Below are positions 28,801 through 36,707 of a DNA stretch of 64,000 bases, in pieces. Source of the DNA: Actinomadura_C sp036008685 (GTDB taxonomy: Bacteria > Actinomycetota > Actinomycetes > Streptosporangiales > Streptosporangiaceae); the NCBI GenBank assembly GCA_036008685.1, contig DASYNF010000195.1, positions 9,477 to 73,476 of the forward strand, read 5' to 3'. The position numbers were made by a program, and so were the translations under genes. Position 1 is the first letter of the stretch. Each line of letters starts with the position of its first letter. The notes below the pieces were generated by a model. The model saw only the letters and a program-made list of their open reading frames with translations, had not been told where the DNA came from and did no database searches.

Positions 28801-28916
28801 TGGCCAAGCCGATGTCGCCAGGGCGCGCACAGGCGCTCGTCCGCACCAACCTGACGCCGCCGGCCGGAGCGGACCCGGCCGTCATCCCCTTGAAGGGGCC
28901 GGCGCTCACGAGCTGA
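25899..28916 (+). CDS. Multi-TM PAS-GGDEF-EAL protein with degenerate catalytic motifs
   Basis: 1005 residues. About nine or ten hydrophobic segments (15-350) precede a PAS domain (ALAESINDVVLICGLDGTVEYVS), split by an acidic Gly/Asp/Glu insert of about 60 residues (430-490), then GGDEF and EAL. The GGDEF motif reads GSDEF. In EAL, EALVRWW, NFAAR, EVKEE, IDDFGTGYASL and VAEGIE are kept, but the usual IKIDRSFV is IKIAPSFV, so a conserved catalytic Asp is Ala. It may be a c-di-GMP receptor or scaffold rather than an enzyme. ATG 25899 is chosen where hydrophobic coding begins; the open frame upstream is probably noncoding. Confidence 0.87.
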   Translation: MTADDARRRVRGALPAGAVAAVGLIFVLSALLGGVGSAVASWITAFTAAAAAGSLFHAARRPSGDEPVRGRAESWRWFGIAALCWCAGAVIDAVSAIVLTDAVVSISVSDLFLLAAVGSLSTGFVVTVRPPGTVRQWLRFIADTYVCVCSVFLIGWITLFGRVYHDSGEAPPEFVLELLYPLVDVVLVCAALPFALAAMRESRRSTAVAYGALLAVAAADIAATVVRLRGGMTPAYPGEALRLVGLLLLAVVPWADRSRSPQRDGIATAVAGPADALAGDEEPLRGPEEVRGRMSGLGIAVAAAATAAAAAVFLGGRSFTTSKGLDSVVEVLAGSAVVVVLARLADLLRENHWLRRSFDTGEEHFRALAESINDVVLICGLDGTVEYVSAGARRTFSYCPRELLGRPLQEIIHPEDVPRIEEVFAEFLERDRKDRDGEGDQHGDVGREDRDDGDGITGAAGAPGGQAAGRPEEGETGEAPAAHIAAYTEDALRVAWRVRAADGTWLPTESTISRYAGSSEEAGGRLLITTRDLSEQAALRRQVTHLTFHDGLTGLPNRAYFEERADEVLSHHQEAGRVAIVFADLDGFTAVNDSAGHAAGDQVLAQAARRLRATVQADDTVARWGSDEFTVLVENVAEGQAVVELAERLLRALSTEPYRVGTRGMVLSASVGVAFAGEDGDPGHAGAGQGDRMSTDAAELIRNGDLAMARAKELGGGRVEVFAAHMHADVVRRLELGSDLQRALAEEQFAIEFQPVVELATSRVTGVEALVRWWRGGVSVPPEEFIGPAEESGLMIPLGEWILREACGEVARWRESSWDIGVSVNFAARQLAVPRFVESVAQVLEETGLPPHALTIEVKEEVLVEDAGQNVERLSELRDLGVRLAIDDFGTGYASLAYLGQLPVDIIKIAPSFVAGLGRDDTLTLLTRTIVRLGRELGLVVVAEGIERPEQLELLREMDCPRGQGYLVAKPMSPGRAQALVRTNLTPPAGADPAVIPLKGPALTS

Positions 28917-28943
28917 ACGGCCCGATCCATCAGGGCGCTCTCG

Positions 28944-28949
28944 TATAGT
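28944..28949 (+). promoter_or_regulatory. Possible -10 box for ilvB leader transcript
   Basis: TATAGT matches five of six consensus bases. No good -35 is spaced correctly. Transcription from here would cover the whole leader-peptide/attenuator region. Confidence 0.4.
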
Positions 28950-29005
28950 GAGACGTGCTGTCCATAGATTTGACCTCGCGAGAGAAGTCGGCCACTGTGG
29001 GATCC

Positions 29006-29056
29006 GTGCAAAGCAGTCTCGTGATCCTCGTAGTACTTGGTCAGCGCGCAGCCTGA
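29006..29056 (+). CDS. ilvB leader peptide (attenuator)
   Basis: GTG 29006 opens a 16-residue frame, MQSSLVILVVLGQRAA, with seven Leu/Val/Ile codons in a row of seven (ctc gtg atc ctc gta gta ctt). It ends inside a hairpin (29033-29065) and 21 nt before an intrinsic terminator. An in-frame GTG at 28997 is an alternative start. This is the classic layout of branched-chain amino acid attenuation, known for ilvB of Corynebacterium and Streptomyces. Low charged Leu, Val or Ile tRNA would stall the ribosome and favour antitermination. Confidence 0.85.
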   Translation: MQSSLVILVVLGQRAA

Positions 29057-29065
29057 CGCAAGTAC
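29033..29065 (+). promoter_or_regulatory. Pause/antiterminator hairpin in ilvB leader
   Basis: gtacttg (29033-29039) pairs with caagtac (29059-29065) and gtcag with ctgac inside it. The left arm overlaps the last control codons of the leader peptide, so a ribosome stalled there would break this stem and free its right arm. Confidence 0.7.
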
Positions 29066-29077
29066 GGTTTGTGCGCT

Positions 29078-29111
29078 CCCCTCGTTCGCCGGCGGCGAAG
29101 AGGGGTTTTTT
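29078..29111 (+). terminator. Intrinsic terminator of the ilvB attenuator
   Basis: Stem cccctc/gagggg (29078-29083, 29100-29105) extended by ttcgcc/ggcgaa, followed by six T. It ends 38 bp before the ilvB start. Confidence 0.9.
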
Positions 29112-29148
29112 GTTGGACCGACCTCTCTCCCACAAGGAAACGAAGCAG

Positions 29149-30897
29149 ATGACCGAACAGATGACGGGAGCCCAGGCGCTGGTCCGAGCGCTGGAGAACG
29201 TTGGTGTCGAGACCGTGTTCGGGATCCCCGGTGGCGCGATCCTCCCCGCGTACGACCCGCTTCTGGACTCCCGCCGGGTACGTCACATCCTGGTGCGGCA
29301 CGAGCAGGGCGCGGGTCACGCGGCACAGGGATACGCGCAGGCGACCGGCCGTGTCGGTGTGTGCATGGCCACGAGCGGTCCGGGCGCGACCAACCTGGTC
29401 ACTCCCATCGCCGACGCCTACATGGACTCGGTGCCGATCGTCGCGATCACCGGCCAGGTCGCCAGCGGATCCATCGGGACCGACGCGTTCCAAGAGGCCG
29501 ACATCTCGGGCATCACGATGCCGATCACCAAGCACAACTTCCTGGTGACACGGCCCGAGGACATCGGCCGCACGATCGCGGAGGCCTTCCACATCGCGGG
29601 CACGGGCCGGCCGGGCCCGGTGCTGGTGGACATCTCCAAGGACGCCCTGCAGGCGAGCTTCGGTTTCGAATGGCCGCAGGCGCTGCAGTTGCCCGGCTAC
29701 CATCCCGTGACCCGGCCCCACTCCAAGCAGGTGCGTGAGGCCGCCAAGCTGATCGTCGAAGCGCGACGGCCGGTGCTCTACGTCGGCGGCGGTGTGCTCA
29801 AGGCACGGGGGGCGGCGGAACTACGCGTGCTCGCCGAGCTCACCGGAGCACCGGTGGTCACCACCCTGATGGCCAAGGGCGCCTTCCCCGACAGCCACCC
29901 CCAGCACATGGGGATGCCCGGCATGCACGGCACCGTGGGAGCGGTGGGGGCACTGCAGAAGGCCGACCTCATCGTGGCCCTGGGAGCGCGCTTCGACGAC
30001 CGGGTGACCGGCAAGCTCGATGGCTTCGCCCCGCACGCCAAGATCGTGCATGCCGACATCGACCCCGCCGAGATCTCCAAGAACCGGCAGGCCGACGTCC
30101 CCATCGTGGGGGACTGCCGCGAGGTCATCGCCGACCTGATCGTGGCCGTTCAGGCCGAGCACGCCGACGGCCGCATCGGCGATTACACGGCCTGGTGGCA
30201 GCAGCTCAAGTCCTGGCGGGAGACCTACCCGCTCGGCTACGACCACCCGGAGAACGGGTCGCTGTCACCACAGCACGCCATCCGCCGGCTCGGCGAGATC
30301 GTGGGGCCGGACGCCCTGTACGTGGCCGGCGTCGGGCAGCACCAGATGTGGGCCGCCCAGTTCATCGACTATGAGAAGCCGGGCGCGTTCATCAACTCGG
30401 GCGGGCTCGGGACGATGGGCTACGCGGTGCCGGCGGCGATGGGCGCCAAGGCCGGCCGTCCGGACACCACCGTGTGGGCCATCGACGGCGACGGCTGCTT
30501 CCAGATGACCAACCAGGAACTCGCCACCTGCGCGATCGAGGGCATCCCGATCAAGGTGGCTCTGATCAACAACGGCAGCCTCGGCATGGTCAGGCAGTGG
30601 CAGACGCTCTTCTACGAAGGTCGCTACTCCAACACCGACCTGCACTCCAATCGGGTGCCCGACTTCGTCAAGCTCGCCGAGGCCTACGGCTGTGCCGGCC
30701 TGCGCTGCGAGAAGCTCGAGGACGTCGACGCGACCATCGAGAAGGCGATGGCGATCAACGACATGCCGGTGGTCGTGGACTTCGTCGTCCATCAGGACGC
30801 GATGGTGTGGCCGATGGTCGCGGCCGGCACCAACAACGACGAGATCCAGTACGCCAAGGACATGGCGCCCGAATGGGAGAATGGAGACCGGCTGTGA
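29149..30897 (+). CDS. ilvB: Acetolactate synthase large subunit
   Basis: 582 residues, the catalytic subunit of acetohydroxyacid synthase, which joins two pyruvates or pyruvate with 2-ketobutyrate at the head of valine/leucine and isoleucine synthesis. Three ThDP-enzyme domains: Pyr (GVETVFGIPGGAILP with the catalytic Glu in HEQGAGH), FAD-binding middle, and PP domain with the ThDP motif GDGCFQMT ... INNGSLGMVRQWQ. ATG 29149 has AAGGA 10 nt upstream. Controlled by the attenuator just upstream; stop overlaps ilvN (GTGA). Confidence 0.97.
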   Translation: MTEQMTGAQALVRALENVGVETVFGIPGGAILPAYDPLLDSRRVRHILVRHEQGAGHAAQGYAQATGRVGVCMATSGPGATNLVTPIADAYMDSVPIVAITGQVASGSIGTDAFQEADISGITMPITKHNFLVTRPEDIGRTIAEAFHIAGTGRPGPVLVDISKDALQASFGFEWPQALQLPGYHPVTRPHSKQVREAAKLIVEARRPVLYVGGGVLKARGAAELRVLAELTGAPVVTTLMAKGAFPDSHPQHMGMPGMHGTVGAVGALQKADLIVALGARFDDRVTGKLDGFAPHAKIVHADIDPAEISKNRQADVPIVGDCREVIADLIVAVQAEHADGRIGDYTAWWQQLKSWRETYPLGYDHPENGSLSPQHAIRRLGEIVGPDALYVAGVGQHQMWAAQFIDYEKPGAFINSGGLGTMGYAVPAAMGAKAGRPDTTVWAIDGDGCFQMTNQELATCAIEGIPIKVALINNGSLGMVRQWQTLFYEGRYSNTDLHSNRVPDFVKLAEAYGCAGLRCEKLEDVDATIEKAMAINDMPVVVDFVVHQDAMVWPMVAAGTNNDEIQYAKDMAPEWENGDRL

Positions 30898-31418
30898 GCA
30901 GGCACACCCTGTCCGTGCTCGTGGAGAACAAGCCCGGCGTGCTGGCCCGGGTCTCCTCCCTGTTCTCCCGGCGGGCCTTCAACATCGACTCACTCGCCGT
31001 CGGCCCGACCGAGCATCCGGGGATCTCCCGCATGACGATCGTGGTCAACGTCGAGGACCTGCCGCTGGAGCAGGTCACCAAGCAGCTCAACAAGCTGGTC
31101 AACGTCCTCAAGATCGTTGAGCTCGGCCCGGGCTCCTCGGTGCAGCGCGAGCTTCTGCTCGTCAAGGTGCGCGCCGACACCGAGACCCGCTCGCAGGTCC
31201 TGGAGACCGTGCAGCTCTTCCGGGCCAAGGTCGTGGACGTGGCCTCGGACGCCGTGACCATTGAGGCGACCGGGAGCAGGGACAAGCTCGAAGCCCTCAT
31301 CCGGGTGCTCGAGCCGTTCGGTATCAAGGAACTGGTCCAGTCGGGCATGGTGGCGGTCGGCCGCGGTAGCCGATCCATCACGGACCGCTCGCTGCGTGCC
31401 CTGGATCGCAGCGCCTAG
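30894..31418 (+). CDS. ilvN: Acetolactate synthase small (regulatory) subunit
   Basis: 174 residues starting MSRHTLSVLVENKPGVLARV, an ACT domain (1-80) with the valine-binding region FNIDSLAVGPTEHPGISRMT, followed by the C-terminal ALS_ss_C domain (SVQRELLLVKVRAD...). It activates IlvB and confers valine feedback inhibition. Starts with GTG overlapping the ilvB stop by 4 bp, so the two are translationally coupled. Confidence 0.97.
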   Translation: MSRHTLSVLVENKPGVLARVSSLFSRRAFNIDSLAVGPTEHPGISRMTIVVNVEDLPLEQVTKQLNKLVNVLKIVELGPGSSVQRELLLVKVRADTETRSQVLETVQLFRAKVVDVASDAVTIEATGSRDKLEALIRVLEPFGIKELVQSGMVAVGRGSRSITDRSLRALDRSA

Positions 31419-31519
31419 CAAAAGACGGGATCGGCAGATCACACTCCGTGTCATGGCCGCGCGGCCGGCACCGGTGCGTCATCTGCCTTCATTCGCTCCG
31501 CATGGAAAGGCAAGAGCAA

Positions 31520-32512
<993 letters not shown>

Positions 32513-32552
32513 GACCGGCAATGGGGCGCGGGCCCGTGAAGCGGTAGGTCAC

Positions 32553-32587
32553 CGAAGGAGCGCGTCGCACGGCGGCGCGCTCCTTCG
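32553..32587 (+). terminator. Hairpin terminator after ilvC
   Basis: A 12-bp perfect stem, 32553-32564 with 32576-32587, and an 11-base loop, 40 bp after the ilvC stop. No T-run. Confidence 0.7.
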
Positions 32588-32678
32588 CGTTGACGGAGGG
32601 ATCGCCCCTCTCCGTTCTCCTTGATTCGCGTGTGCCGGATGTTGCGCGGGGGATACGCGGTATGCCTGCTGCGTAGGT

Positions 32679-33096
32679 ATGTCGATCCGTCACAGCCTGC
32701 TGGCCCTGCTCGCCAAGGGACCGAGGTACGGCTATCAGCTGCGCGTGGAGTTCGAGTCCTCCACCGGCGCCACCTGGCCGCTCAACATCGGACAGGTCTA
32801 CTCCACCCTGTCCCGCCTTGAGCGCGACGGCATGGTCATCCGGGTGGGCGCCGACGATGAGGGCCGTCTCGTCTACCGGATTCAGCCCGGACGGCACCGA
32901 AGAGGTGCGGCGCTGGTTCGGCACGCCGGTCGCCCGGGCGGACCGGCCGCGGGACGAGCTGGCGATCAAACTGGCCATGGCGGTCACGAGTCCTGGGTGG
33001 ACGTCCACGACGTCGTGCAGACCCAGCGTGAGGCGTCGCTGCGCAGACTCCAGGACCTGACCCGGTTCAAGGCCGCGACACCCGCGGTCCCGCCGG
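32679..33096 (+). pseudogene. PadR-family regulator with two compensating frameshifts and a lost C-terminus
   Basis: Starts MSIRHSLLALLAKGPRYGYQ and GQVYSTLSRLERDGMV, a clear PadR winged helix. After YRI the natural continuation (SPDGTEEVRRWFGTPVARADRPRDELAIKLAMAVT) is one frame over, implying an extra base at about 32881-32884. The frame returns at about 32994-32997 (VDVHDVVQTQREASLRRLQDLTRFK), implying one lost G in a G-run. Net shift is zero, so the frame stays open with 37 scrambled residues in the middle. The C-terminal part then runs directly into ABC-ATPase sequence. PadR genes usually precede the transporter they control, which fits the debris that follows. Confidence 0.8.
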
Positions 33097-33261
33097 AGGC
33101 GGGGGAGCGGGCCGACCTCGGATCGCTGAGCCACACCGCCCTCGCCGCGACCCGCCGCCGCGCCATCGGCTATGTGCTCCAGGACCTCAACCTGATCCCC
33201 GGCCTCACCGCGGTGGAGAACGTGATGCTGCCGCGAGAGCTGGACGGGGTGCGGACGGGGT
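33097..33261 (+). pseudogene. Internal fragment of an ABC transporter ATPase (MacB/LolD type)
   Basis: In frame with the PadR remnant, residues GSLSHTALAATRRRAIGYVL and then QDLNLIPGLTAVENVMLPRE match the stretch around the Q-loop of MacB-type ATPases. Walker A is missing upstream, and the signature and Walker B are missing downstream. Only about 50 residues of the original 230-260 remain, joined to PadR sequence by an apparent deletion. Confidence 0.78.
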
Positions 33262-33267
33262 CGTGCG

Positions 33268-33591
33268 CGGACGGCACCCGCGGTCGTCGGTGTCACAGTG
33301 CTCGCCATCGGGGGCGCCGGCGACTTCGCTCAGAGGCATGTCGAATACCAAGCCCAGCTGCCCGCCGGTTCGACGATGGTCCGGGGAGGATCGGAGGGGC
33401 AGACGGCGCGGGTCCGGCAGGCGATCCGGCAAGAGCTTCCCGGCGTGCCCATCACAGAGCTGTCCGCGATCGCCGGCATGTCGCAGTGCCACGGTCATCC
33501 CGCCCGCGGTGGACTCACGACCGGCCCCGGGGCGCTCGGAGCGTCCGCGTGTCCGTATGGCGTCGTCGAGGCCTTCCAGGCGGGCGACTAG
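33268..33591 (+). pseudogene. Fragment of an FtsX-like ABC permease
   Basis: One frame over from the ATPase fragment, VLAIGGAGDFAQRHVEYQAQ and LPAGSTMVRGG, then VRQAIRQELPGVPITELS, resemble the stretch after a transmembrane helix in FtsX-like permeases of actinobacterial PadR-ABC operons. It ends at TAG 33591 without the other membrane segments. Together with the two fragments before it, this is a collapsed PadR-ATPase-permease operon in its original order. Confidence 0.55.
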
Positions 33592-33666
33592 ACTCGTGCG
33601 AGGCGAGGGCACAAGGAGGTGTCTCGCGACTGCTCCTGCACATACCATTCGAAAAGGGACTTTTCT

Positions 33667-35259
33667 TTGAGTAAGCCCGTCGTCCTTGTCGCAGAAGAAC
33701 TTTCGCCCGCCGGCATCGCCGTGCTGGAGTCCGACTTCGAGGTCCGGCACACCGACGGAGCCGATCGTGCCCAGCTGCTCCCGGCCGTGGCCGATGCCGA
33801 CGCGCTCATCGTGCGCAGCGCCACCAAGGTCACGGCCGAGGTGTTCGAGCACGCGCGCAAGCTCCGCGTCGTCGCCCGCGCCGGAGTCGGTCTCGACAAC
33901 GTCGACGTGGAGGCCGCGACCAAGGCCGGGGTCATGGTCGTCAACGCGCCGACCTCCAACATCGTCACCGCGGCCGAGCACGCCATCGCGCTGTTGCTGG
34001 CCACGGCCCGCAACGTCCCGCAGGGGCATGCCGCGCTGAAGAAGGGCGAGTGGAAGCGCTCCAAGTACACCGGCGTCGAGCTGCAGGGCAAGACGGTCGG
34101 CGTGCTCGGCCTCGGCCGCATCGGTGTGCTCGTCGCGCAGCGGCTCGCGGCCTTCGACATGGACGTCATCGCCTATGACCCGTACGTCCAGGCCGCCCGC
34201 GCCGCCCAGCTCGGGGTCAGGCTGGTCACGCTGGAGGAGCTCCTCCGGGAGAGCGACTTCATCACCGTGCACCTGCCCAAGACGCCGGAGACGATCGGCC
34301 TGATCGGCGACAGGGAACTGCACGACGTCAAGCCGAGCGTGCGCATCATCAACGCGGCTCGTGGCGGCATCGTGGACGAGGACGCCCTCGCGCTCGCGCT
34401 CAAGGACGGCAGGGTCGCAGGAGCCGGCATCGACGTGTTCACCAGCGAGCCGTGCACCGACAGCCCGCTGTTCCAGTTCGACAACACGGTCGTCACCCCG
34501 CACCTCGGCGCCAGCACGCACGAAGCGCAGGAGAAGGCCGGCACGCAGGTTGCGCGGTCGGTCAAGCTGGCGCTCTCGGGAGAGTTCGTGCCGGACGCCG
34601 TCAACGTCCAGGGCGGTGCGGTCGCCGAGGACGTCAAGCCCGGACTGCCCCTCGCCGAGAAGCTGGGACGGATCTTCACCGCCCTCGCCGCCGGGGTGCC
34701 GGTACGGCTGGACGTCGTCGTGCGGGGCGAGATCGCCACTCAGGACGTCAAGGTCCTCGAACTGGCGGCTGTCAAGGGCGTCTTCGCCGACGTCGTCGAG
34801 GAGTCGGTGACCTTCGTCAACGCGCCACTGCTCGCCCGGGACCGCGGGATCGAGGTCACGCTGACCACCAGCGAGGACAGCCCCGACTGGCGCAACGTGG
34901 TGACCGTCCGCGGCACCATGAACGACGGAGCCGTGGTGTCGGTGTCCGGCACGCTCACCGGTCCGAAGCAGATCGAGCGGATCGTCGAGATCAACGGCTA
35001 CGACATGGAGCTCCTCCCGGCCGAGCACATGGCCTTCTTCGCCTACACCGACCGGCCCGGCATCGTCGGCGTCGTCGGCAAGCTGCTCGGCGACCTGGGC
35101 ATCAACATCGCGAGCATGCAGGTGGGCCGGGACGAGAAGGGCGGCAAGGCGCTGATCGCGCTCACCGTCGACTCCGCCATCACCCCCGACCTGCTCGACG
35201 GGATCACCAAGGAGATCGGCGCGGACATGGGCCGCCGCGTGGACCTCGACCGCGACTGA
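33667..35259 (+). CDS. serA: D-3-phosphoglycerate dehydrogenase
   Basis: 530 residues, the long SerA type of actinobacteria: catalytic and NAD domains (LGLGRIGVLVAQRL, INAARGGIVDEDAL, the His of TPHLGAST), an ASB intervening domain (about 315-450) and a C-terminal ACT domain (MAFFAYTDRPGIVGVVGKLL). First step of serine synthesis, normally inhibited by serine through ACT. The start is TTG 33667 (MSKPVVLVAEELSPAG), with AAAAGGGA nine nt upstream; the upstream frame has no such support. A strong hairpin follows. Confidence 0.95.
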   Translation: MSKPVVLVAEELSPAGIAVLESDFEVRHTDGADRAQLLPAVADADALIVRSATKVTAEVFEHARKLRVVARAGVGLDNVDVEAATKAGVMVVNAPTSNIVTAAEHAIALLLATARNVPQGHAALKKGEWKRSKYTGVELQGKTVGVLGLGRIGVLVAQRLAAFDMDVIAYDPYVQAARAAQLGVRLVTLEELLRESDFITVHLPKTPETIGLIGDRELHDVKPSVRIINAARGGIVDEDALALALKDGRVAGAGIDVFTSEPCTDSPLFQFDNTVVTPHLGASTHEAQEKAGTQVARSVKLALSGEFVPDAVNVQGGAVAEDVKPGLPLAEKLGRIFTALAAGVPVRLDVVVRGEIATQDVKVLELAAVKGVFADVVEESVTFVNAPLLARDRGIEVTLTTSEDSPDWRNVVTVRGTMNDGAVVSVSGTLTGPKQIERIVEINGYDMELLPAEHMAFFAYTDRPGIVGVVGKLLGDLGINIASMQVGRDEKGGKALIALTVDSAITPDLLDGITKEIGADMGRRVDLDRD

Positions 35260-35268
35260 GACGCACTC

Positions 35269-35326
35269 CGGTCGTGACCGTGCGGCGCACATGTCGTCCG
35301 CCGCACGGACACGACCGTCGGCTTTT
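35269..35326 (+). terminator. 18-bp hairpin terminator after serA
   Basis: Arms 35269-35287 and 35299-35317 pair over 18 bp, with one A opposite A, around an 11-base loop, followed by tcggctttt. Confidence 0.85.
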
Positions 35327-35603
35327 CCGGCCGCGCCGGTTCCCGTCCTGATCTTCCACGCCTTCCCGGCTTCGGGCGGCATCGCGTGCCGGCTCCCGCG
35401 TCTCAGCATCTGGGAGCATTGACCGCATCCCGAGACACTTTGATGAACCCATGGGTAGCATGGCGAGAGACCATGCGGCGCCGTGTATTCATCGGCGACC
35501 GTGGCGGGGCCTGATTGCCGGGCCGGCCGGCGACCCGTCATGGACTGAGGCGCCGGCCGCGAGCCGAGCGCCGTCCCGCATCGTGATACGGGAGCACGAT
35601 CCC

Positions 35604-35714
35604 ATGAATCCGATCTATGCCTGCACGCCCGCGGACGAGGCCCAGGACGAGGTGACCCGCGCCCTCCAGATCGCCCTGGACCGGCGTGACAACGGCGGTG
35701 CCGCCGGCACGTGA
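35604..35714 (+). CDS. Small hypothetical protein, 36 residues
   Basis: ATG 35604 opens a 36-codon frame (MNPIYACTPADEAQDEVTRA...). GGGAG lies nine nt upstream, and about 89 percent of codons end in G or C, as in real genes here. The sequence is acidic with a predicted short helix (DEVTRALQIALDRRD). I do not recognise it. It ends about 135 bp before the FhuF-like gene. The 340 bp between serA and this gene hold only the serA terminator. Confidence 0.5.
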   Translation: MNPIYACTPADEAQDEVTRALQIALDRRDNGGAAGT

Positions 35715-35849
35715 CCGGTGGCCGCACGGCCGGGCCATGAGCCGCCGCGTCGGCGGTTCATGGTCGACGCGCCCATGAGGACGCCGTCGCGGCTCCCGCG
35801 GCCGGCTGAGGCCGGTCCCGCCCGGGAGCCGGTGGCCTACGATGCGGTC

Positions 35850-36599
35850 ATGCGGATCCGGCCAGGCGCACCGGCGGACGACCGGGAGGTCTCGCCGGCC
35901 GGCCGCGAGACGGTCACCCGGGTGCTGCGCGACGTCGGGAGGCTCGGACCCTATTTCACCGTGGCGACCGGCCCGGCGAAGGCCGCCGGCCCCCCATGGC
36001 GGAGGCTCGATGCCCTCGATCCCGGTGAGGTACGTGGCCTGATCGCCGCGTACGGGCGGGTCCTCGGCACCGGGGAGGACCGTGTGGCGGCCTCGATCCT
36101 GTTCCAGGGCCTGGCGGCACGCCTGTGGTCTCCGGCGGTGGCCGCGGCGGCCTGCGGCGTCGTACCGGATCTGGCGTCCCTGCACTGGCGGTGGGCCCCC
36201 GGCGCGCCGATCGGCCTCTGGCTCGCTGAGCCCTCCGGCTGGACGGCCGGGGACTCGGCCGGGCTGGCCCGGCGCGTCGGCCGTACGGTCGTCGGCGCGC
36301 ACCTGCGCCCGCTCGTCGAGACCGTAGGGCGGGCCGGGCGGGTCGCGGAGGGACTGCTGTGGGGCAACGCCGCCTCGGCGCTGGCGGGCGTGCTCGCGGT
36401 GCCCATCCCGCGGCCGGAGCTGTCCGGGCCCATGAGCGAGATCGTCCGCCGCCTGCTCGACCGCGAACCGGTGCTCAGCGGTGCGGGCGCATGGGGACCG
36501 GGGAATTCGTTCACGCGCCGGAGCTGCTGCCTGTACTATCGCGTCCCGCCCGGTGGCGCCAAGTGCGGTGACTGCGTCCTGCTTCATCCGCGCCGCTAG
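35850..36599 (+). CDS. FhuF-like [2Fe-2S] protein, probable ferric-siderophore reductase
   Basis: 249 residues. The C-terminus has SFTRRSCCLYYRVPPGGAKC and GDCVL, giving CC-x10-C-x2-C, the FhuF-type [2Fe-2S] motif. The N-terminal body fits the ferric iron reductase family (LFQGLAARLWSPAVAAAACG, LLWGNAASALAGVL). Such proteins reduce iron released from siderophores in the cytoplasm. ATG 35850 lies six nt after a TACGAT -10-like box, suggesting a leaderless start; in-frame ATGs at 35760 and 35775 are alternatives. No siderophore genes are nearby. Confidence 0.85.
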   Translation: MRIRPGAPADDREVSPAGRETVTRVLRDVGRLGPYFTVATGPAKAAGPPWRRLDALDPGEVRGLIAAYGRVLGTGEDRVAASILFQGLAARLWSPAVAAAACGVVPDLASLHWRWAPGAPIGLWLAEPSGWTAGDSAGLARRVGRTVVGAHLRPLVETVGRAGRVAEGLLWGNAASALAGVLAVPIPRPELSGPMSEIVRRLLDREPVLSGAGAWGPGNSFTRRSCCLYYRVPPGGAKCGDCVLLHPRR

Positions 36600-36707
36600 C
36601 CGGTCTCCGGAGGCGGCCGCCCGCCCGCCCGCACGCCGTCCCGGCCGGGGTGCCCGCAGGATGAGATCGATGTTCAGGCATTGAGACGTGTGCACTAAGG
36701 TACCGGC

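Noticed and set aside
33298..33591. An independent 97-residue gene starting at GTG 33298
   Set aside because: It lacks a ribosome site and looks like an internal piece of an FtsX-like permease, so it is listed as a pseudogene fragment.
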